DNA of 64,000 bases from Aquitalea magnusonii (GCF_003202035.1 NZ_QJKC01000010.1:1-64000); one strand, 5' to 3'; shown: positions 1-9,570, numbered from the stretch's first letter. Translations and numbers: made by a program. Notes: generated from the letters alone by a model not told the origin.

Positions 1-228
1 ACGACCTGCCATAGCGGTGAACCTTGCCCGCAAAGCGGTATCTGGCATGCCCAGTTTCCTGGTCGCAGCGTCAGCAACCGCCAAGCAGGCTTTGAGGTAC
101 AACGCTTCTTCACCCAGGGCAAGCTGATGCCCAGCTTGCCGGTGCACTACCCCCGGCTGCTGGACCGCTGGCGCGGCTACCGTGAACAGGTCGAGCCGGT
201 GCGCTGGATACTGATGGCCTACCAATAA
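1..228 (+). CDS. C-terminal fragment of a T6SS immunity-like (Imm71/Imm72-type) protein, partial
   Basis: The frame is open from the window edge and stops with TAA at 226-228, giving the last 75 residues of a longer protein. The tail contains a CPQSGIWHAQFPG segment followed by a basic/aromatic stretch and FFTQGKLMP. This resembles the Cys-x-x-SGIW C-terminal pattern I associate with Imm71/Imm72 immunity proteins of Neisseriales type VI effectors. That assignment is from memory and tentative. The same frame stays open for about 50 more codons after the TAA (Pro/Gln/Ala-rich, to about 381), so the stop may have shortened an older, longer tail. The upstream effector, if there is one, lies outside the window. 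Confidence 0.35.
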   Translation, partial: TTCHSGEPCPQSGIWHAQFPGRSVSNRQAGFEVQRFFTQGKLMPSLPVHYPRLLDRWRGYREQVEPVRWILMAYQ

Positions 229-393
229 AGCCCAGCCAACCCGACCACCGGCCGCCCCGACCCCAAACGCCAACAGGTGCAAAAAGCCCAGGCCGCGCAA
301 CAAGCCGCACCCCATCCAACCCGGACACGCTACCCATTTTCACCCGACGCTGCAGCCTGTCCACAAACCGAAATAATCAATTAGTCGATATAA

Positions 394-636
394 AATTCGA
401 TACTGAACCAGCCACATCAGGAGATTATCAACAAAAATACACATAAAATCTTATCAATATCATTAAGAGTTATTTGCCATTTAATCTTTCTTTGCGTAAT
501 TGCATCAGGATTTCTTGGAATACTGACAACAGGCATACCAGCATCTGGCGACCACGGCAGCGGAAATACAACTAACACCGGATTCGCAATAAAAGTTGCA
601 TTACTTATCTTCTCAGCCATTGCAGTCACCCATTGA
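394..636 (+). CDS. small two-helix membrane protein ORF, start uncertain
   Basis: This A+T-rich reading frame ends at TGA 634-636. It encodes a short basic N-terminus, a hydrophobic helix (about ILSISLRVICHLIFLCVIAS), a polar loop rich in Gly/Asn/Thr and a second hydrophobic helix near the C-terminus. The hydrophobic-loop-hydrophobic pattern is more protein-like than the overlapping minus-strand frame. No ATG, GTG or TTG lies in a good position; only CTG 403 or ATT 424 could start it, and an AGGAG sits at 419-423. It may be a decayed gene or use a rare start. Small membrane proteins of this kind often accompany immunity genes. Function unknown. Confidence 0.3.
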   Translation, partial: NSILNQPHQEIINKNTHKILSISLRVICHLIFLCVIASGFLGILTTGIPASGDHGSGNTTNTGFAIKVALLIFSAIAVTH

Positions 637-764
637 ATTACTTCTCCATAGCTAGACAGCAAGATAAATACAAATCACTCCAAAATATTACTATCCAGCT
701 CTTTTTGATATCTTCACTTTATTTATTGTGTTTTTAAATTTCTCATGACTGAATTGAACATAAA

Positions 765-797
765 AAAAGCGACCCATCATTACGATGGGCCGCTTTT
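765..797 (-). terminator. rho-independent terminator of the his transport operon
   Basis: An inverted repeat (AAAAGCG-n-CCCATC paired with GATGGG-n-CGCTTTT) is followed on the minus strand by a T-run. It lies just past the hisP stop codon, so it ends hisJQMP. Confidence 0.85.
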
Positions 798-819
798 ATC
801 AGACTAAAGACCAAATAGC

Positions 820-1587
820 TTATTTCAGGCTGCCGGACAGAAAGGCTTTCAGGCGCTCGCTCTTGGTATTGCCGAATACTTCGTCCGGGTGGCCTTCTTC
901 TTCCACCAGTCCCTTGTGCAGGAACATGACATGGTTGGACACATTGCGGGCAAAGCCCATTTCATGCGTCACCACAATCATGGTGCGGCCTTCTTCGGCC
1001 AGGGTCTGCATCACCTTGAGCACTTCGCCCACCAGTTCCGGGTCCAGTGCCGAGGTGGGTTCGTCAAACAGCATCACCTCCGGCTCCATCGCCAGTGCGC
1101 GGGCAATGGCCACACGCTGCTGCTGGCCACCGGACATGTGCGCCGGGTACTTGGCCTGGGCCTGGGCATCCAGCCCTACCTTGCGCAGGTATTTTTCGGC
1201 GCGGGCAATGGCTTCGTCGCGGGACAGGCCCAGCACGTGGATGGGGGCTTCGATGACGTTTTCCAGCACTGTCATGTGGCCCCACAGATTGAAGTGCTGG
1301 AACACCATGGCCAGCTTGGAGCGCATGGTTTGCAGCTGTTTCTGGTCGGACGGAATCAGTTCGCCCTGCTTGTTTTTCTGCAGGCTGATTTCCTCGCCAC
1401 CCAGGCTGATGCTGCCGGCATTGGGCTTTTCCAGAAAGTTGATGCAGCGCAAAAAGGTACTTTTGCCGGACCCGGAGGAGCCGATGATGCTGATTACATC
1501 GCCGGCCTTGGCCTTGAGCGAGATGCCCTTGAGCACTTCATGGCTGCCATAGCTTTTGTGCAGGTCTTTGACGACTAGCTTTTCCAT
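820..1587 (-). CDS. hisP: histidine/basic amino acid ABC transporter ATP-binding protein
   Basis: 255 aa. This is the ATPase that powers periplasmic binding-protein-dependent uptake of histidine, lysine, arginine or ornithine at the cytoplasmic face of the inner membrane. Walker A GSSGSGKS lies at about residues 36-43, followed by the Q-loop VFQHFNLW, the ABC signature [15 protein letters not shown], Walker [14 protein letters not shown] and the H-loop VTHEMGFA. Length and motifs match HisP/ArtP/GlnQ. A Shine-Dalgarno AAGGA precedes the ATG. It is the last gene of hisJ-hisQ-hisM-hisP, starting 23 bp after hisM and ending at a strong terminator. The polar amino acid family is certain; the exact substrate is inferred from the HisJ homology. 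Confidence 0.93.
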   Translation of the reverse strand: MEKLVVKDLHKSYGSHEVLKGISLKAKAGDVISIIGSSGSGKSTFLRCINFLEKPNAGSISLGGEEISLQKNKQGELIPSDQKQLQTMRSKLAMVFQHFNLWGHMTVLENVIEAPIHVLGLSRDEAIARAEKYLRKVGLDAQAQAKYPAHMSGGQQQRVAIARALAMEPEVMLFDEPTSALDPELVGEVLKVMQTLAEEGRTMIVVTHEMGFARNVSNHVMFLHKGLVEEEGHPDEVFGNTKSERLKAFLSGSLK

Positions 1588-1610
1588 CTTTGCTTATCCT
1601 TGCGTGTTGC

Positions 1611-2324
1611 TCAGGTCTTCATCGGGCGCAGGTGCGCCAGCCACTTGCTTTCCGCCTTGCGGAACAGGGCCACCAGAATGAAGGTGATGCACAGGTAAAT
1701 CAGCGCCGCCAGGCCAAAGGCGTCGAACGAATCATAGGTGGCGGCGTTCACGTCGCGTGCCACTTTCAGGATGTCCGGCACGGTGGCGGTAAAGGCCACG
1801 GTGGTGGCATGCAGCATCAGGATCACTTCGTTGCTGTAGGCCGGCAGGGCACGGCGCAGCGCGGAAGGAATGATCACGCGGCGGTACAGGGTGAACTTGT
1901 TCATGCCATAAGCGCGGCCAGCCTCGATCTCGCCATAAGGGGTGGCCTTGATGGCACCGGCGAAGATTTCGGTGGTATAGGCACAGGTATTCAGGCCAAA
2001 GGCCAGAATGGTGCAGTTATACCCTTCGCGGAAAAAGTGATTGAGGATGTCCACATCGCGCACGATATCCAGGCTGTACATGCCGGTGTAGAAGAACAGC
2101 AGCTGGATGTACAGCGGGGTGCCGCGAAACACGTAGGAGAACAGCCATACCGGGCGCGACAGCCACTTGGACCGGGACACGCGGGCGATGGCCAGCGGAA
2201 TGGAAGCGCAAAAACCGAAGGCAATGGAAACCACCAGCAGCCACATGGTGACCGCCAGGCCGGACAGATGGTAGCCATCGGTCCACAGGAAGGCTTTCCA
2301 GTATTGTTGGATGATGTCGATCAC
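1611..2324 (-). CDS. hisM: histidine/basic amino acid ABC transporter permease
   Basis: 237 aa integral membrane permease of the HisM/GlnP type with about five hydrophobic segments. The conserved EAA loop reads GEIEAGRAYGMNKFTLYRRVIIPSALRRALP, where the helix that docks onto HisP lies. The start is GTG at 2322-2324 and overlaps the hisQ stop codon as GTGA, which points to translational coupling. It heterodimerises with HisQ to form the membrane channel. The paired permeases and the order binding protein - Q - M - P are those of the enterobacterial his/arg transport operon. Confidence 0.92.
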   Translation of the reverse strand: MIDIIQQYWKAFLWTDGYHLSGLAVTMWLLVVSIAFGFCASIPLAIARVSRSKWLSRPVWLFSYVFRGTPLYIQLLFFYTGMYSLDIVRDVDILNHFFREGYNCTILAFGLNTCAYTTEIFAGAIKATPYGEIEAGRAYGMNKFTLYRRVIIPSALRRALPAYSNEVILMLHATTVAFTATVPDILKVARDVNAATYDSFDAFGLAALIYLCITFILVALFRKAESKWLAHLRPMKT

Positions 2325-3010
2325 AGTTCAGCCTCCCGCACGCCGGTGGAATAGCGACGTTCCAGCCACATCAGGACCAGGCTGGAAACCGACGTCAGAA
2401 TCAGGTAAATGGCACCGGCCACCACGGTGAAGAAGAATACCTTGTAGGAGCTCTTGCCGGCATCGATGGAGGCCTTCACCACATCGGACAGGCCGATGAT
2501 GGACACCAGCGCGGTGGCCTTCAGCATCACCTGCCAGTTGTTGGAGATGCCCGGCAGGGCAAAGCGCATCACCTGCGGAAACTGGATGCGGGAAAAGGTT
2601 TGCCAGCTGCTCATGCCATAGGCAATGCCGGCTTCGATCTGGCCTTTGGGCACGGACAGGAAGGCACCGCGGAAGGTCTCGGTGAAATAGGCCCCGTAGA
2701 TGAAGCCCAGGGTGAACACGCCGGACACGAAGGGATTGAGGTTGATCTGCTCCATGCCCTGCCATTCGGTCAGATGGTTCATGCCGATCTGCAGGCTGTA
2801 GAAAATCAGCAGCATCAGTACCAGATCCGGTACGCCGCGAATCAATGTGGTGTAAAGCGTGGCAATGCCCTTGAGCAGCGGATTGCTCGACAACTTGGCG
2901 CCAGCGCCTCCCAGACCGATGACGAAAGACACCAAGAGCGACATGACCGCCAGCTCCAGTGTGACCCATGCACCGTCCAGGATGATAGGCCCGAATCCAT
3001 CCAGAAACAT
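2321..3010 (-). CDS. hisQ: histidine/basic amino acid ABC transporter permease
   Basis: 229 aa, close to the 228 aa of Salmonella HisQ. The ATG at 3008-3010 is chosen because GGGGA lies just upstream and the protein then begins MFLDGFGPII, as in the family; an upstream in-frame start would add a non-conserved basic stretch. It has multiple hydrophobic helices and an EAA loop (GQIEAGIAYGMSSWQTFSRIQFPQVMRFALPG). It is coupled to hisM by a 4-bp overlap and separated from hisJ by 238 bp containing a G+C-rich hairpin. Inner-membrane partner of HisM. Confidence 0.92.
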   Translation of the reverse strand: MFLDGFGPIILDGAWVTLELAVMSLLVSFVIGLGGAGAKLSSNPLLKGIATLYTTLIRGVPDLVLMLLIFYSLQIGMNHLTEWQGMEQINLNPFVSGVFTLGFIYGAYFTETFRGAFLSVPKGQIEAGIAYGMSSWQTFSRIQFPQVMRFALPGISNNWQVMLKATALVSIIGLSDVVKASIDAGKSSYKVFFFTVVAGAIYLILTSVSSLVLMWLERRYSTGVREAEL

Positions 3011-3197
3011 GGCCGTTCCCCCTGTATGTTTATGCGCTTGCCCACGCAGATCACGCGCGGCCCGAAGCCATGCCACAGGCAGCCACGGGCAAGCCCTGGC
3101 AGCAGCGGTGGCTGCAGGTCAGTCTGGTGTGCAAGGCGATATGGATACGGACGTAACAGTGGGTGTTACGCATCTCCTCCGTACCCGTTATGAAAAC

Positions 3198-3225
3198 GCG
3201 CCCCGGTCAGACTCCGCCGGGGCGC
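3198..3225 (-). terminator. G+C-rich intercistronic hairpin between hisJ and hisQ (attenuating terminator)
   Basis: A 9-bp perfect stem GCGCCCCGG/CCGGGGCGC is followed on the minus strand by GTTTTC, immediately after the hisJ stop. It probably stops part of the transcription and stabilises the hisJ message, so that the binding protein is made in excess over the membrane subunits, as in other binding-protein operons. Confidence 0.6.
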
Positions 3226-3248
3226 TGTGCTTCAGTCTGGCTTACGAC

Positions 3249-4028
3249 TTATTTGCCGTATACGTCAAACTTGAAGTATTTCTTTTCGATTTTCTTGTAA
3301 GTGCCATCTTTCAGCATGCCGGCAATCGCCTTGTCGATGGCAGCCTTCAGATCGGTATCTTCCTTGCGCAGGCCGATACCGGCACCGGTACCCAGGGTTT
3401 TCGGGTCGTTCAGGTCACCACCGGCGAAGGCAAAGCCCTTGCCTTCCGGCTTTTTCAGGAAGCCTTCGTCAGCCTGGATGGCGTCTTGCAGCGAGGCGTC
3501 CAGACGACCGGAGGCCAGGTCAGCCAGCACCAGGCTCTGGTTCTGGTAAGGAACCACTTCTACACCGCCCGGTGCCCAGTGGGCCTTGGCGTAAGCTTCC
3601 TGGATGGTGCCTTGCTCAACACCCACGCGCTTGCCCTTCAGCGAAGCGGCAGTCGGCATCAGGCCGGAGCCGGCCTTGGCCACCATGCGGGTCGGCGTGT
3701 TGAACAGCTTGGCCGAGAAGTTGATTTCTTTCAGGCGGGCTTCGTTGATGGACATGGAGGACAGCACGCCATCAAACTTTTTGGCCTTGAGCGCCGGGAT
3801 CATGCCGTCGAAGTCATTTTCCACCCAGACACATTTGGCCTTCAGGCGTGCGCAGATTTCGTTGCCCAGATCGATGTCGAAACCGACCAGCTTGCCATCC
3901 GGAGCCTTGGACTCGAACGGAGCGTAGCTGGCGTCAACGCCAAAACGAACTTCCTTCCAGTCCTTGGCGAACGCGCCAAAAGAAGTGGCCATCAGTGCCA
4001 GAGAAACGGCGGTAATCACTTTTCTCAT
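3249..4028 (-). CDS. hisJ: periplasmic histidine/lysine/arginine/ornithine-binding protein
   Basis: 259 aa. A cleavable signal peptide (MRKVITAVSLALMATSFGAFA) is followed by a type II periplasmic binding fold. FGVDASYAPFESKAPDGKLVGFDIDLGNEICARL contains the family's ligand-contact segment, and the family region around DGMIPALKAKKFDGVLSSMSIN is also present. The ligand would be a basic amino acid delivered to HisQM. AGGAGA precedes the ATG. First gene of the operon, with a promoter about 215 bp upstream and a palindromic candidate operator behind it. HisJ, ArgT and other Lys/Arg/Orn-binding paralogs cannot be told apart by eye. Confidence 0.9.
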   Translation of the reverse strand: MRKVITAVSLALMATSFGAFAKDWKEVRFGVDASYAPFESKAPDGKLVGFDIDLGNEICARLKAKCVWVENDFDGMIPALKAKKFDGVLSSMSINEARLKEINFSAKLFNTPTRMVAKAGSGLMPTAASLKGKRVGVEQGTIQEAYAKAHWAPGGVEVVPYQNQSLVLADLASGRLDASLQDAIQADEGFLKKPEGKGFAFAGGDLNDPKTLGTGAGIGLRKEDTDLKAAIDKAIAGMLKDGTYKKIEKKYFKFDVYGK

Positions 4029-4243
4029 CAGACTTCTCCTTACTGCTTTGTTTTATTTGTTCACAACATGCCGGGCAGCCCCTGCCACCGCGACATACCG
4101 ATACGCCGCATCAACACGCCCTGCCTTTTGGGCAGGTCAGCTGATTGCCTGCATGGTTATATGAATAGCGCAAATTGTCCAGAACCTCGATTCCGGATAC
4201 AGGATAAATAACGCATCCATCCTGACCGGGGAGGACAGCAGGC

Positions 4244-4272
4244 AAAGTAAACGCCCAGAAATGGAAAATCAA
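4244..4272 (-). promoter_or_regulatory. predicted sigma70 promoter of hisJQMP
   Basis: On the minus strand, -35 TTGATT (4267-4272) and -10 TACTTT (4244-4249) are separated by 17 bp. The leader to the hisJ start is about 210 nt and contains a small CTGCC/GGCAG hairpin. Predicted by eye. Confidence 0.5.
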
Positions 4273-4283
4273 GTCGCATTCGA

Positions 4284-4308
4284 TTGTATTTTTGAGTACA
4301 AAATACAA
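4284..4308 (-). promoter_or_regulatory. perfect inverted repeat upstream of the hisJ promoter (candidate operator)
   Basis: A perfect 9-bp dyad, TTGTATTTT - 7 nt - AAAATACAA, ends 11 bp upstream of the predicted -35 box. The position suits an activator or a GntR/HutC-like regulator (TTGTA...TACAA half-sites). No regulator gene is adjacent. Confidence 0.4.
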
Positions 4309-4496
4309 CAAGCGCAAGTAAAAACACGTAGCGCGACCAAGAAAATCACGCCGCCCCCCTGTGACCAGCCCTGCCGGGCAGGGTGCTGCCAGCAGGTGCA
4401 ACACCCGCACCGGAGCGTGGCTGGCCGCTGTTGCCGCACTGCGGCAACCAGGCCCCACGCCATCCCGGCCCGCGACACAGGCCATCCTTCAGGCGC

Positions 4497-4527
4497 AAAA
4501 AAACCGGTTCCCGACAGGGAAACCGGC
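4497..4527 (-). terminator. terminator after obgE
   Basis: On the minus strand a CCGGTTTCCC/GGGAACCGG hairpin is followed by a run of seven T, 20-50 bp past the obgE stop. The remaining 4030-4496 stretch holds the hisJ leader and promoter and no gene. Confidence 0.8.
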
Positions 4528-4548
4528 TGTGCAAACCGTGCGTGCGGC

Positions 4549-5775
<1,227 letters not shown>

Positions 5776-5846
5776 TCAAGGTTGCGAGCCTCATCCAGCC
5801 CTCACGCCTTGCCCCTCCACAGGCCCGCCCTGAGCGGCAAGCCGGA

Positions 5847-5883
5847 TAAAAAAAAGCCCTATCTCACAGGATAGGGCTTTCTT
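5847..5883 (-). terminator. terminator after rpmA
   Basis: A perfect 11-bp stem AAAGCCCTATC/GATAGGGCTTT is followed on the minus strand by T8. It ends the rplU-rpmA transcript before obgE. Confidence 0.9.
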
Positions 5884-5898
5884 GTCTGCAGAAAGCGA

Positions 5899-6174
5899 TT
5901 ATTCGCCGTCTACACCGGTGTACGGTACCACGGTAACGATCTTGCGCTGCAGTGCACCCTTAACGGTGAACTGAACATAGCCGTCAACCTTGGCGAACAG
6001 GGTGTGATCCTTGCCCTGACCAACATTTTCACCAGCGTGGAAACGGGTACCACGCTGACGAACGATAATGGAGCCTGCCGGAATCAGTTCGCCACCGTAA
6101 GCCTTCACGCCCAAGCGTTTGGCTTCGGAGTCACGACCGTTGCGGGAGCTACCGCCTGCTTTTTTGTGTGCCAT
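5899..6174 (-). CDS. rpmA: 50S ribosomal protein L27
   Basis: 91 aa, the normal length. It begins [24 protein letters not shown], the universal L27 N-terminus that reaches the peptidyl transferase centre, and keeps the [10 protein letters not shown] and GRDHTLFA-like core (here [12 protein letters not shown]). It lies 12 bp downstream of rplU in the same operon. Confidence 0.97.
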   Translation of the reverse strand: MAHKKAGGSSRNGRDSEAKRLGVKAYGGELIPAGSIIVRQRGTRFHAGENVGQGKDHTLFAKVDGYVQFTVKGALQRKIVTVVPYTGVDGE

Positions 6175-6186
6175 GACTGTTTATCC

Positions 6187-6498
6187 TTACTTCGAAATCG
6201 CGTCGATGCGGATTTCGGTGAAGTTCTGACGATGACCCTGGTGTTTCTGGTAGTGCTTACGACGACGCATCTTGAAGATGCGGATCTTGTCGCCACGACC
6301 GTGGGAAACGACAGTAGCCGTAACGGTGGCACCAGCTACCAGCGGGGCGCCTACAACAACCTGTTCACCGTCAGCGACCATCAGCACTTCTTCGAGTACG
6401 ATTTGGCTGTCGACGTCTGCAGGTATCTGTTCTACTTTGAGTTTTTCACCGATGGCAACCTTGTACTGCTTGCCGCCGGTTTTTATGACCGCATACAT
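6187..6498 (-). CDS. rplU: 50S ribosomal protein L21
   Basis: 103 aa, full length. [14 protein letters not shown] is the L21 signature start, and the conserved C-terminal [23 protein letters not shown] binds 23S rRNA. AGGAG precedes the ATG. First gene of the rplU-rpmA operon, driven by a near-consensus promoter. Confidence 0.97.
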   Translation of the reverse strand: MYAVIKTGGKQYKVAIGEKLKVEQIPADVDSQIVLEEVLMVADGEQVVVGAPLVAGATVTATVVSHGRGDKIRIFKMRRRKHYQKHQGHRQNFTEIRIDAISK

Positions 6499-6551
6499 TC
6501 GCTTAGCTCCTAAAGAGGGATCTTCACCGCATCACGCGAGAAGAACGCGAA

Positions 6552-6580
6552 ACTATACGCAGTCGATTCAAAGTTGTCAA
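6552..6580 (-). promoter_or_regulatory. strong sigma70 promoter of rplU-rpmA
   Basis: On the minus strand, -35 TTGACA (6575-6580) and -10 TATAGT (6552-6557) are 17 bp apart, a near-consensus promoter as expected for a ribosomal protein operon. It is the only strong promoter in the divergent rplU/ispB region. Confidence 0.85.
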
Positions 6581-6690
6581 TAATTTCATCAGTTTAGCCG
6601 CAGAGCCAGACTGGGCATGGCTGTCTGCAAGGCTTTTCTGGTAACATTCCGCGCTTCTGGCTCCGCTAAAACCAACAACTGGCTAAAACC

Positions 6691-7659
6691 GTGTCCACCC
6701 CGCTATTCCGTACCCTGATCGCTGAAGACATGCAGACCGTAGATGGCGTCATCCGCGCCCGCCTGCATTCCGATGTAGTGCTTATCCGCCAGGTGGCGGA
6801 ATACATCATCTCCGCGGGTGGCAAGCGCCTGCGCCCGGTACTCACGCTATTGTCCGGCAAGGCGCTGGGCTACGAAGGCGCGCATCTGTACGAACTGGCC
6901 GCCATGATCGAGTTCATTCACACCGCCACCCTGCTGCACGATGACGTGGTGGACGAATCCGACATGCGCCGTGGCCGCGAAACCGCCAACGCCCTGTTTG
7001 GCAATGCCGCCAGCGTGCTGGTGGGCGACTTCCTGTACACCCGCGCCTTCCAGATGATGGTCACCACCAATAATATGCAGATCCTGCAGGTGATGGCCGA
7101 AGCCACCAACATCATCGCCGAAGGCGAAGTACTGCAACTGTTGAATATCGGCAATACCGCGCTATCCGAACAGGACTACCTGCAAGTCATCCAGTACAAG
7201 ACCGCCAAACTGTTTGAAGCCGCCGCCCGCGTGGGCGCGCTGATTGCAAACGGCAGCGAGGCCCAGGTCAAGGCGCTGGCCGACTACGGCATGTACCTGG
7301 GCACGGCCTTCCAGATCATCGACGACGTGCTGGACTACAGCGGCGACGCCGACACCATCGGCAAGAGCCTGGGCGACGATCTGGCCGAGGGCAAGGCCAC
7401 CCTGCCCTTGATCTACACCATGCGCCAGGGCGATGCGGCGGCTGCCGAGGTGGTACGCCAGGCACTGGAAAACGCCAGCCGCGACCGTTTCCACGCCGTA
7501 CTGGCTGCGGTACAATCCTGCGGCGCGCTGGACTACGCCAAAAACGAAGCCATCAAAGCCGCCGAACAAGCCGTGGCCGCCATTGCCGAACTGCCGGACA
7601 CCCCGGTGAAACAGGCACTGGTCGAACTGGCCCGCCTGTCGGTCGAACGCAACGCCTGA
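6691..7659 (+). CDS. ispB: all-trans polyprenyl (octaprenyl) diphosphate synthase
   Basis: 322 aa trans-prenyltransferase that makes the C40 side chain of ubiquinone/menaquinone from FPP and IPP. The first Asp-rich motif is LLHDDVVDESDMRRGR (about residues 81-96) and the second is FQIIDDVLDYSG; GGKRLRP is the IPP-binding segment. The start is GTG at 6691; no ATG matches the family N-terminus MSTPLFRTLIAEDM. Divergent from rplU, as in many proteobacteria. tRNA-Arg follows 11 bp after the stop, so the two may be co-transcribed. Octaprenyl specificity is inferred from the family. Confidence 0.93.
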   Translation: MSTPLFRTLIAEDMQTVDGVIRARLHSDVVLIRQVAEYIISAGGKRLRPVLTLLSGKALGYEGAHLYELAAMIEFIHTATLLHDDVVDESDMRRGRETANALFGNAASVLVGDFLYTRAFQMMVTTNNMQILQVMAEATNIIAEGEVLQLLNIGNTALSEQDYLQVIQYKTAKLFEAAARVGALIANGSEAQVKALADYGMYLGTAFQIIDDVLDYSGDADTIGKSLGDDLAEGKATLPLIYTMRQGDAAAAEVVRQALENASRDRFHAVLAAVQSCGALDYAKNEAIKAAEQAVAAIAELPDTPVKQALVELARLSVERNA

Positions 7660-7670
7660 TCCGGATTTAG

Positions 7671-7745
7671 GTCTCCGTAGTTAAATGGATATAACGGCCC
7701 CCTCCTAAGGGGCAGTTACAGGTTCGATTCCTGTCGGGGGCGCCA
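7671..7745 (+). tRNA. tRNA-Arg (anticodon CCU)
   Basis: 75 nt including an encoded CCA. The acceptor stem GTCTCCG pairs with CGGGGGC (with G-U pairs). The anticodon stem-loop is GCCCC-CTCCTAA-GGGGC, giving anticodon CCT, and the T-arm loop is TTCGATT. An integrase gene begins 420 bp downstream, so the 3' end of this tRNA is the probable attachment site of the island that follows. Confidence 0.95.
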
Positions 7746-7746
7746 C
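7723..7746 (+). other. probable left attachment site (attL) in the tRNA-Arg 3' end
   Basis: The T-arm and acceptor 3' half of tRNA-Arg is repeated in degenerate form at 42574-42598. Both copies are followed by similar GTCC-n-AAAGTCCA sequence (7762-7778 and 42614-42630) and then a terminator-like hairpin. Direct-repeat termini of this kind are typical of tRNA-integrated islands. Confidence 0.55.
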
Positions 7747-7776
7747 CCACCCTTCCCAAGCGGTCCAGGAAAGTCC

Positions 7777-7812
7777 AAAAAACCCTCTCCGAATAAGGCT
7801 TTTCGGGTTTTT
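7777..7812 (+). terminator. terminator-like hairpin after tRNA-Arg
   Basis: AAAAAACCC pairs with GGGTTTTT across a 19-nt loop and is followed by TTC. It is in the right place to end the ispB/tRNA transcript. Confidence 0.5.
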
Positions 7813-7859
7813 CTTTGTCCAACAGTGTCCAGCGACATACAGTGCCATCCGCCATATTT

Positions 7860-8160
7860 GTGTACCTTTTGGCGTACCCTCTAGCAAACATCCTCCAAAA
7901 AGGTACACAATACCTCTAGTACCTTTTGCAATCCCTACTCATGTTTGGGTACACCGCGCCACGCCGCGATCATCCGCGACAGGGAAGCTAGTCACAACCA
8001 GCGCTTGTCACCAGGGACAGGCCAAGACTCTCAGCCAAACCAGCCCACGCGCTCCCCTGTCTGAAATCACGGCCATGTCTAAATGAGCGTCACGCAGGCC
8101 AGCCCTCCCAGATAGGGCGCGAAAGGTACACAGAAAAAGGTACTCAACGAAAAGGTACAC
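7860..8160. repeat. arm-type repeats (AAAGGTACAC family) in front of the integrase
   Basis: Copies or inverted copies of AAAAGGTACAC occur at 7860-7870, 7897-7908, 7919-7928, 8121-8132, 8134-8145 and 8149-8160, with a shorter one near 7946-7955. They fit arm-binding sites for the DUF4102 domain of the adjacent integrase. One related GAGTACCTTTCAC lies at 42512-42524 near the right end. The 7746-8164 gap holds no gene. Confidence 0.55.
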
Positions 8161-8164
8161 GCCA

Positions 8165-9364
8165 ATGGCACTGACCGATGTCGCCGTAAAGCAAGCCAAG
8201 CCGCAAGATAAGCCTTACCAGCTTCCAGATGGTGAATCACTGTATCTGGAAGTCACCCCCGCAGGGGGCAAACGCTGGCTCTTTCGCTACCGTTTCAACG
8301 GCAAAGCCGGAAAGCTCGCCCTTGGCAAATACCCGACCGTGAGAATCGCCGAAGCCAGAGACAAAGCTGCCGCAGCCCGAAAATTGTTGGCTGATGGCAT
8401 CAACCCAGGCGCGCAGCGCAAAGCGGACAAACTGGCGGCCAAGCTCTCCTCAGAAAGCACGTTTGCAGCCATCGCCGGAGAGTGGCATGACAAAGAAAAA
8501 CATGAGTGGAGCGAACAGCACGCCGAACGGGTGATGACCTCGCTGGAGCTTCACATCTTCCCCTACATCGGCGCAACGCCCATCAACGACATCAAGCCGC
8601 TTGAGCTGCTAGAAGTTCTGCGCCGCGTGGAAAAGGCGGGAAACCTCGACACCTGCAAACGCTTACGTCAGCGTTGCTCGTCTATCTTCAGGCTCGCCAT
8701 TCTGACAGGTCGTTGCGACAGTGACCCTGCGGCCCCACTGGTGGACGCACTGAAGACGCCGCAAGTGGAGCATCGCAAAGCCCTCAACCGCGATGAGCTG
8801 CCAGAGTTTCTTCATGCACTAAAAGAAATGGATTCCAACCGGCAAACCAAGCTGATGATGGAGCTGATGCTTCACACCTTCACCCGGGTAGGGGAAATGA
8901 GTATGGCCAGATGGGAGGAGATCGACTTTGACGCCAAGCTGTGGACTATCCCGCCCGAACACCGCAAGCTGACCGAGAAGTCCAAGAAATCCGCAGCGCC
9001 GCACCTTGTGCCGCTTTCTGACCACGCGCTTGCCATCCTGCGCGAGCTGCAAGCCATCAGCGGCGGACGAGAACACATCTTTCCCAATCGCAACAGCCCG
9101 AACCGTCCGATGTCGCCGGAAACGCTGCGTAGGGCATTGCATCGCATGGGATTCAAGGGCAAGGCCGATGTCCATGGCTTCCGCTCCACCGCATCCACCA
9201 TCCTGAATGAAGAAGGCTTCAACCCTGATGCCATTGAGCGCCAGCTAGCCCATGTCGAAAGAAATCGGGTCCGCGCCGCCTACAACCGCGCCGAATACAT
9301 GGAAGAGCGCCGCCGCATGATGCAATGGTGGTCGAACTACGTCAGCCAGCAGCAAGTTGGATAG
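8165..9364 (+). CDS. tyrosine-type site-specific integrase (P4/DUF4102 family)
   Basis: 399 aa, the usual length. The N-terminal arm-binding DUF4102 domain (about 1-90: LTDVAVKQAKPQDKPYQLPDGESLYLEV... GKRWLFRYRFNGK) is followed by a SAM-like core-binding domain and a C-terminal catalytic domain. Visible catalytic residues are Arg in TFTRVGEMSMARW, His-x-x-Arg in HGFRST, a distal His (LAHVE) and Tyr in RAAYNRAEYMEERR. It lies just downstream of tRNA-Arg and points away from it, the standard layout for an island integrated at a tRNA 3' end. It appears intact. Confidence 0.93.
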   Translation: MALTDVAVKQAKPQDKPYQLPDGESLYLEVTPAGGKRWLFRYRFNGKAGKLALGKYPTVRIAEARDKAAAARKLLADGINPGAQRKADKLAAKLSSESTFAAIAGEWHDKEKHEWSEQHAERVMTSLELHIFPYIGATPINDIKPLELLEVLRRVEKAGNLDTCKRLRQRCSSIFRLAILTGRCDSDPAAPLVDALKTPQVEHRKALNRDELPEFLHALKEMDSNRQTKLMMELMLHTFTRVGEMSMARWEEIDFDAKLWTIPPEHRKLTEKSKKSAAPHLVPLSDHALAILRELQAISGGREHIFPNRNSPNRPMSPETLRRALHRMGFKGKADVHGFRSTASTILNEEGFNPDAIERQLAHVERNRVRAAYNRAEYMEERRRMMQWWSNYVSQQQVG

Positions 9365-9405
9365 CGCCCAGGGGCAGTAGACAATCCAGCCTCTTGCCAT
9401 ACACA

Positions 9406-9570
9406 CAGCTCTACCAGACCTTGCCGATCAACGTGGTCAAGGTGAACGTCATGCATGATTAAATCACCGTATTAGCCGACCTACGGTTACAGCTGCTAGT
9501 GGTAGGGCTGCAAGTCGGCCCAAGCGGTCCCTCCGCTGCTTGTTGAACAACGGCGGGTTTACACAGAAAT
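9406..9570 (+). pseudogene. possible decayed EAL-domain fragment
   Basis: Short frames read LYQTLPINVVKVN, then after a stop ITVLADLRLQLLVVGLQVG. In order they recall the LPxDxxKID and xxIAxxLxLxVVAEGVE blocks of EAL phosphodiesterases. Stops interrupt it and no start is visible. The rest of 9571-9784 holds no recognisable gene. A weak call based on motif order only. Confidence 0.25.
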
